A stretch of DNA of 64,000 bases from Tenacibaculum gallaicum (GTDB taxonomy: Bacteria; Bacteroidota; Bacteroidia; Flavobacteriales; Flavobacteriaceae), in the NCBI RefSeq assembly GCF_003387615.1, contig NZ_QUNS01000006.1, positions 163,958 to 227,957 of the forward strand, given 5' to 3'. Shown here one piece after another: positions 61,139-64,000 of this stretch (positions are counted from its first letter, which is position 1; every line of letters starts with the position of its first letter). The notes beneath the pieces are model-generated. The model saw only the letters and a program-made list of their open reading frames with translations. It searched no databases and was not told the DNA's origin. Made by a program: the position numbers and the translations under genes.

Positions 61139-62005
61139 ATGAAAAAAAGTATTTTAATGCTTGCTATGATTTTAGCAACAATGAGTGTAAGTGCTCAATT
61201 TTATGTTTCTGCTAGTGGAGGGTATTCAATATCTAGTGCAGGAGTACGTTTTGGAACAGAAACTACTACATCAGGAGTAGAGAATACCTACGGTAGTTAT
61301 GGTGAAGGTATGCATACTCAATTAAGAGGTGGATATTTTTTCAATGATACCTTTGGAGTTGAAGCTGCTTTTGGTTATTTACATGGAGCAGATCAAACTA
61401 TTAGAAAAGTAACAGTACCAGGAAATGATGTTGATGTAATTGCTAGAGCTAGAGCTTATGGAGCTTCTGCATCTTTAGTTTACAAGTTTACTAACAATAT
61501 TTATGGTCGTTTCGGAGCTTTAATTAAAGTTGGAGGAGAAACTGAAGCTAAAGGGTATATTAAGCAAGATATTTCTGGGCAACCAACTCCTAATGGCGGA
61601 AATTTCCCTGATGGAACATACAATGAAACTACTTTTACTCAAGATTACAAAGGTCGTTTACCATTAGGTTTTATAGGTGCTATTGGTTATAAACATGAGC
61701 TTTCTAATAAAGTTTCTTTATTTGCTGAATTAGAATATATGGGAATTAGTGTAACTAGAGATAAAGCTATTTTTAAAGAGTTTAATTCAGAAGTTGTTAC
61801 TCCTGATGGAAATAGAATGACTGTAGCAACTATTAATAATTTACCTGATGGTTACTCTAAAGAAATTTTATATGTTGATGAGTTAACTATTGCTGAATAT
61901 CAAGAGGCACAAGGAAACCCTTATGCTCGCAAGCAATTATCTGAAAAAGTACCATACTCTTCTTTTGGTATTAACTTTGGAATCTCTTATAGCTTCGGGA
62001 AATAA
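61139..62005 (+). CDS. outer-membrane beta-barrel protein
   Basis: 288 residues. Signal peptide (about 1-20, ending SVSAQF). The mature part is an eight- to ten-stranded barrel with alternating aromatic residues (FYVSASGGYSI, YFFNDTFGVEAAFGYLHG, KVSLFAELEYMG) and ends with SFGINFGISYSFGK, the C-terminal aromatic strand recognised by BAM. OmpW/OprF-like size; no known ligand. It has a strong terminator. Confidence 0.8.
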   Translation: MKKSILMLAMILATMSVSAQFYVSASGGYSISSAGVRFGTETTTSGVENTYGSYGEGMHTQLRGGYFFNDTFGVEAAFGYLHGADQTIRKVTVPGNDVDVIARARAYGASASLVYKFTNNIYGRFGALIKVGGETEAKGYIKQDISGQPTPNGGNFPDGTYNETTFTQDYKGRLPLGFIGAIGYKHELSNKVSLFAELEYMGISVTRDKAIFKEFNSEVVTPDGNRMTVATINNLPDGYSKEILYVDELTIAEYQEAQGNPYARKQLSEKVPYSSFGINFGISYSFGK

Positions 62006-62028
62006 TATTTTCGAATTATATAAATATT

Positions 62029-62058
62029 AAAAGAGCAGCAATTTTGCTGCTCTTTTTT
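62029..62058 (+). terminator. terminator of the outer-membrane protein gene
   Basis: Perfect 12-bp stem AAAAGAGCAGCA (62029-62040) / TGCTGCTCTTTT (62045-62056), 4-nt loop, T run. Confidence 0.9.
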
Positions 62059-62081
62059 ATTGTTTATAAGTTATAGAAAAA

Positions 62082-62768
62082 CTAATTATAAGCTTTTACA
62101 TCACCCATATCTAATGTTCCAACAGGCATTTCATGCTTTGTAGGTAATATTGCTCCAGACTCAGTTGTTATCCAATCATTCCAAGTAGCTTCCATTCCTC
62201 CAGTAGGAATTATAGAAACCCACATTTTATAGCTAGTAGGTTTACCATTCTCGTCTAAAATCCATAAATAGGAATCACCTGGTGTTGAACCTCCTGTGAT
62301 ATAAGTAATTAATAAGGCTTCTTTTCCCTCATACATTACTATTCTTCGTTCAATTCCGCCTTCAAAAATTTTATACGGAGCTACTAACCAAAAACTATCA
62401 TTATTAAAATAATCTATTGCTTTTTGAAGTATTTCTTTATTTTTAGTTTCTTTTTCGTCTACTAAAACAATACTTTTCTCTGGATTTTTTGTGTGTAAAA
62501 TCACTTTGTTTATGTCCCATGATACTTCAACAATATTTTCTTGCTTATTCCATTTATAAAAATGTTTTCCTCTAAAACTCCATTCTATAAAGCGAGTATT
62601 TTTATAAGCTTCATAATTTAATACTTTAAGCATTTTGGTAGCTAAAGCATCTGCTTTTGGCCCTTGTTCTCCTGTAGGAAGACTTTCGTTGTTTTTAAAA
62701 TAAAAAACAGCTAAAACAATAGTTCCAATAAGTAATAATGCACCTAGTATTTTAAATAACTTTTTCAT
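62082..62768 (-). CDS. membrane-anchored protein of unknown function
   Basis: 228 residues. An N-terminal membrane helix (about 5-23) precedes a soluble part with RFIEWSFRGKHFYKWNKQ and SYLWILDENGKPTSYKMWV, a pattern seen in uncharacterised Bacteroidota envelope proteins. I recognise no catalytic motif. Its first 17 bp overlap the end of the ATP-grasp gene, so the two are translationally coupled; the pairing may indicate a shared envelope role. Confidence 0.6.
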   Translation of the reverse strand: MKKLFKILGALLLIGTIVLAVFYFKNNESLPTGEQGPKADALATKMLKVLNYEAYKNTRFIEWSFRGKHFYKWNKQENIVEVSWDINKVILHTKNPEKSIVLVDEKETKNKEILQKAIDYFNNDSFWLVAPYKIFEGGIERRIVMYEGKEALLITYITGGSTPGDSYLWILDENGKPTSYKMWVSIIPTGGMEATWNDWITTESGAILPTKHEMPVGTLDMGDVKAYN

Positions 62769-63669
62769 TTTTGTTGATTAATTGTTTAATTCCTTTAGCT
62801 AGTTCATCTGCGGCAGCAGGGTAATTTCTAAACCAAAGCTCTGGTTCTATTAACTCCAATTCTGCAATAGCTAATTTACCATTATTATCAGTAAAAACAT
62901 CTACTCGTGCATAAATAGGAAGTTCTACACAGGCTTTAACAGCATTTTCAGCGAATAGAATTTCTTCTTTCGTAGGTGTGTAGTTATAAACTGAACCTCC
63001 AAAATCGTCTTGTACTCTAAAATCTCCAAGTTTTGCTACTTTTAAAACTGCATGTGTAAATTTACCATTCATAACGATCAACGACATTTCTCCCTTTTCA
63101 ACAATTTTATACTGAAAAGGCTGTATAATCATAGCTTCATTGGTTATTAAATCTGAAAATACGGTTTCGTATTCAGTAATATTTTCTGAATTAATTTTAT
63201 AAGTGTGTCTCGCTGCTCCAGAAACACAAGGTTTTAAAACAAACTCTGTTAAGTTATACTTTTGTGAAAGTTCTTTTAATGTGGATTGAGTCTCTTTTTC
63301 TATAAAGTAGGATTCGCAAATATGCACCCCATTTTGTTGTAAATCTTGTAAATAGTGCTTATCAATATTCCAACGGATAATTTTTTCTGAGTTTAACAAT
63401 GTTGTTTGATTGCTAACAATATTTAACCATGTTGAAAATTCAGGAAACCGATCAAAGTAATCCCATGTGCTTCTAAATAAAACATACTTTGTTGTAGACC
63501 AATCAAAAGTGGCATCATCCCATGAGAGGCGAATTGCTTTTAAGCCTTGGTTTTCAAGCGCTACTTTCACATAGTTATCTTCATCTAATACATTTTGAAT
63601 ATAGTTATCAAGCTTTTGAGGATTTACATACCTTTTATCTGTAAGGATAATAACATCGTATTTTTTCAT
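62752..63669 (-). CDS. ATP-grasp (RimK-like) protein
   Basis: 305 residues. It shows the ATP-grasp order: an N-terminal Rossmann-like part (VIILTDKRYVNPQKLDN), VLKPCVSGAARHTYKI as the ATP-binding segment, an acidic MIIQPF and VDVFTDNNGKLAIAELELIEPELWF as the Mg-binding end. It probably ligates an amino acid or small acid to a substrate; the reaction is unknown. It overlaps the downstream membrane protein by 17 bp. Confidence 0.82.
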   Translation of the reverse strand: MKKYDVIILTDKRYVNPQKLDNYIQNVLDEDNYVKVALENQGLKAIRLSWDDATFDWSTTKYVLFRSTWDYFDRFPEFSTWLNIVSNQTTLLNSEKIIRWNIDKHYLQDLQQNGVHICESYFIEKETQSTLKELSQKYNLTEFVLKPCVSGAARHTYKINSENITEYETVFSDLITNEAMIIQPFQYKIVEKGEMSLIVMNGKFTHAVLKVAKLGDFRVQDDFGGSVYNYTPTKEEILFAENAVKACVELPIYARVDVFTDNNGKLAIAELELIEPELWFRNYPAAADELAKGIKQLINKNEKVI

Positions 63670-63707
63670 ATATGCAATGTAATGTTATTTTTAAAATTAT
63701 AAACTGC

Positions 63708-63902
63708 TTATTTATGCATATTATAATACTCTATTACGTGGTTAGGCACTTGTATACCTTCTTTTAAGTTTTTATCAGAAATAGGAGGAAGGACTATCTG
63801 TTTTAAAGGCATTAAGCCTGCCCAAATAGGTAAATTATAATCTTCTGGTTCGTCATTTACACCAACGTCTCTTACTTTTGCTGAAGCAGTTTCAATGGTC
63901 AT
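63708..63902 (-). pseudogene. C-terminal remnant of a pyridoxamine 5'-phosphate oxidase-like FMN protein
   Basis: 64 residues containing ASAKVRDVGVNDEPEDYNLP, IWAGLMPLK and a tail ending VIEYYNMHK. The KVR...DEPEDY.LPIWAG.LPLK block is typical of the last third of PNPOx-like FMN-binding proteins of about 200 residues. Upstream in the same frame there is a stop (minus-strand TAG at 63920-63918) and the other frames carry no matching sequence up to 64000. The N-terminal two thirds are missing, so it is a 5'-truncated gene. Confidence 0.65.
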
Positions 63903-63948
63903 TTCTGTAAAGGTTAACTAATTCGTTGACAAAATCTTATATTTTGTT

Positions 63949-64000
63949 ATGCGTATAAATACAGATGATTTAACTCTAGTTCGAAGCTATTTACAGAAAT
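63949..64000 (+). CDS. 5' end of a gene cut by the window edge, possibly a sigma factor
   Basis: From ATG 63949 the frame reads MRINTDDLTLVRSYLQK to the edge. The DDLTLVRSYL pattern resembles the start of ECF-type sigma factors, where a short acidic lead precedes LVxxYLxG. Only 17 residues are visible, so this is tentative. TATATTTTG upstream is one base off the -7 spacing. Confidence 0.35.
   Translation, partial: MRINTDDLTLVRSYLQK

Noticed and set aside
1..64000. CRISPR arrays, tRNA and rRNA genes, insertion sequences, prophage
   Set aside because: No spaced direct repeats, no CCA-type cloverleaf, no transposase or integrase frame was found on reading the window.

Overview
The window looks like a chromosomal segment of a marine Flavobacteriaceae bacterium (phylum Bacteroidota), probably Tenacibaculum or a close relative; the genus is my inference. 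The evidence is low GC, many -7 boxes of the Bacteroidota type TAnnTTTG, absence of Shine-Dalgarno sequences, BshA of bacillithiol synthesis, a C-terminal type IX secretion (T9SS) sorting domain on a chitinase, an N-terminal half-transketolase, and TonB-dependent and OmpH-type envelope proteins. I see no tRNA, rRNA, CRISPR array, insertion sequence or phage.

Layout. 1-9.8 kb: the 3' end of an unidentified gene, an AraC/TPR membrane regulator, the N-terminal half of transketolase, bshA, a patatin-like protein, aroB, proline dehydrogenase with a small LETM1-like partner, and typA. 9.85-17.3 kb: one complete histidine operon, hisGDCBHAF(IE), preceded by a leader peptide containing HHHHFH and an attenuator. 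17.3-27.3 kb: an accessory stretch with the deletion remnant of a quinone reductase, peptidase E-like, GNAT, PhnB-like, AraC, amidohydrolase and beta-lactamase-like lipoprotein genes, then a methyltransferase, a Crp-type regulator, a PfpI-like protein and an EamA transporter. 27.3-36.7 kb: a long minus-strand housekeeping block (DUF1853, ompH, miaA, ion channel, exonuclease, YggS, DUF1015, 2-hydroxyacid dehydrogenase, serC, acyl-CoA reductase) facing a ferredoxin gene. 37.2-46.5 kb: TonB receptor, ychF, DUF2461, MATE, thioesterase, DEAD helicase, TRIC-like channel, MaoC. 46.7-51.0 kb: a 1457-residue chitinase with two GH18 domains. 51.3-64 kb: rRNA methyltransferase, recG, nhaA, a triplicated beta-barrel with a SPOR protein, fdhD with a structured leader, a THUMP-like methyltransferase, an outer-membrane protein, an ATP-grasp protein, and a truncated FMN-binding gene at the right edge.

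What stands out: (1) recG contains an exact 438-bp (146-codon) insert encoding a complete DUF559/Vsr-like endonuclease, bounded by GC-rich repeat-like ends, placed between helicase motifs II and III without breaking the frame; (2) the his operon has a full ribosome-mediated attenuator; (3) the region upstream of fdhD can fold into a pseudoknot followed by a terminator; (4) the dehydrogenase next to serC has lost conserved residues in three core motifs yet keeps its full length; (5) two genes have -7 boxes that place transcription initiation on the start codon; (6) there are two gene remnants, a quinone reductase and an FMN-binding protein. All assignments come from reading the sequence; no database search was run.
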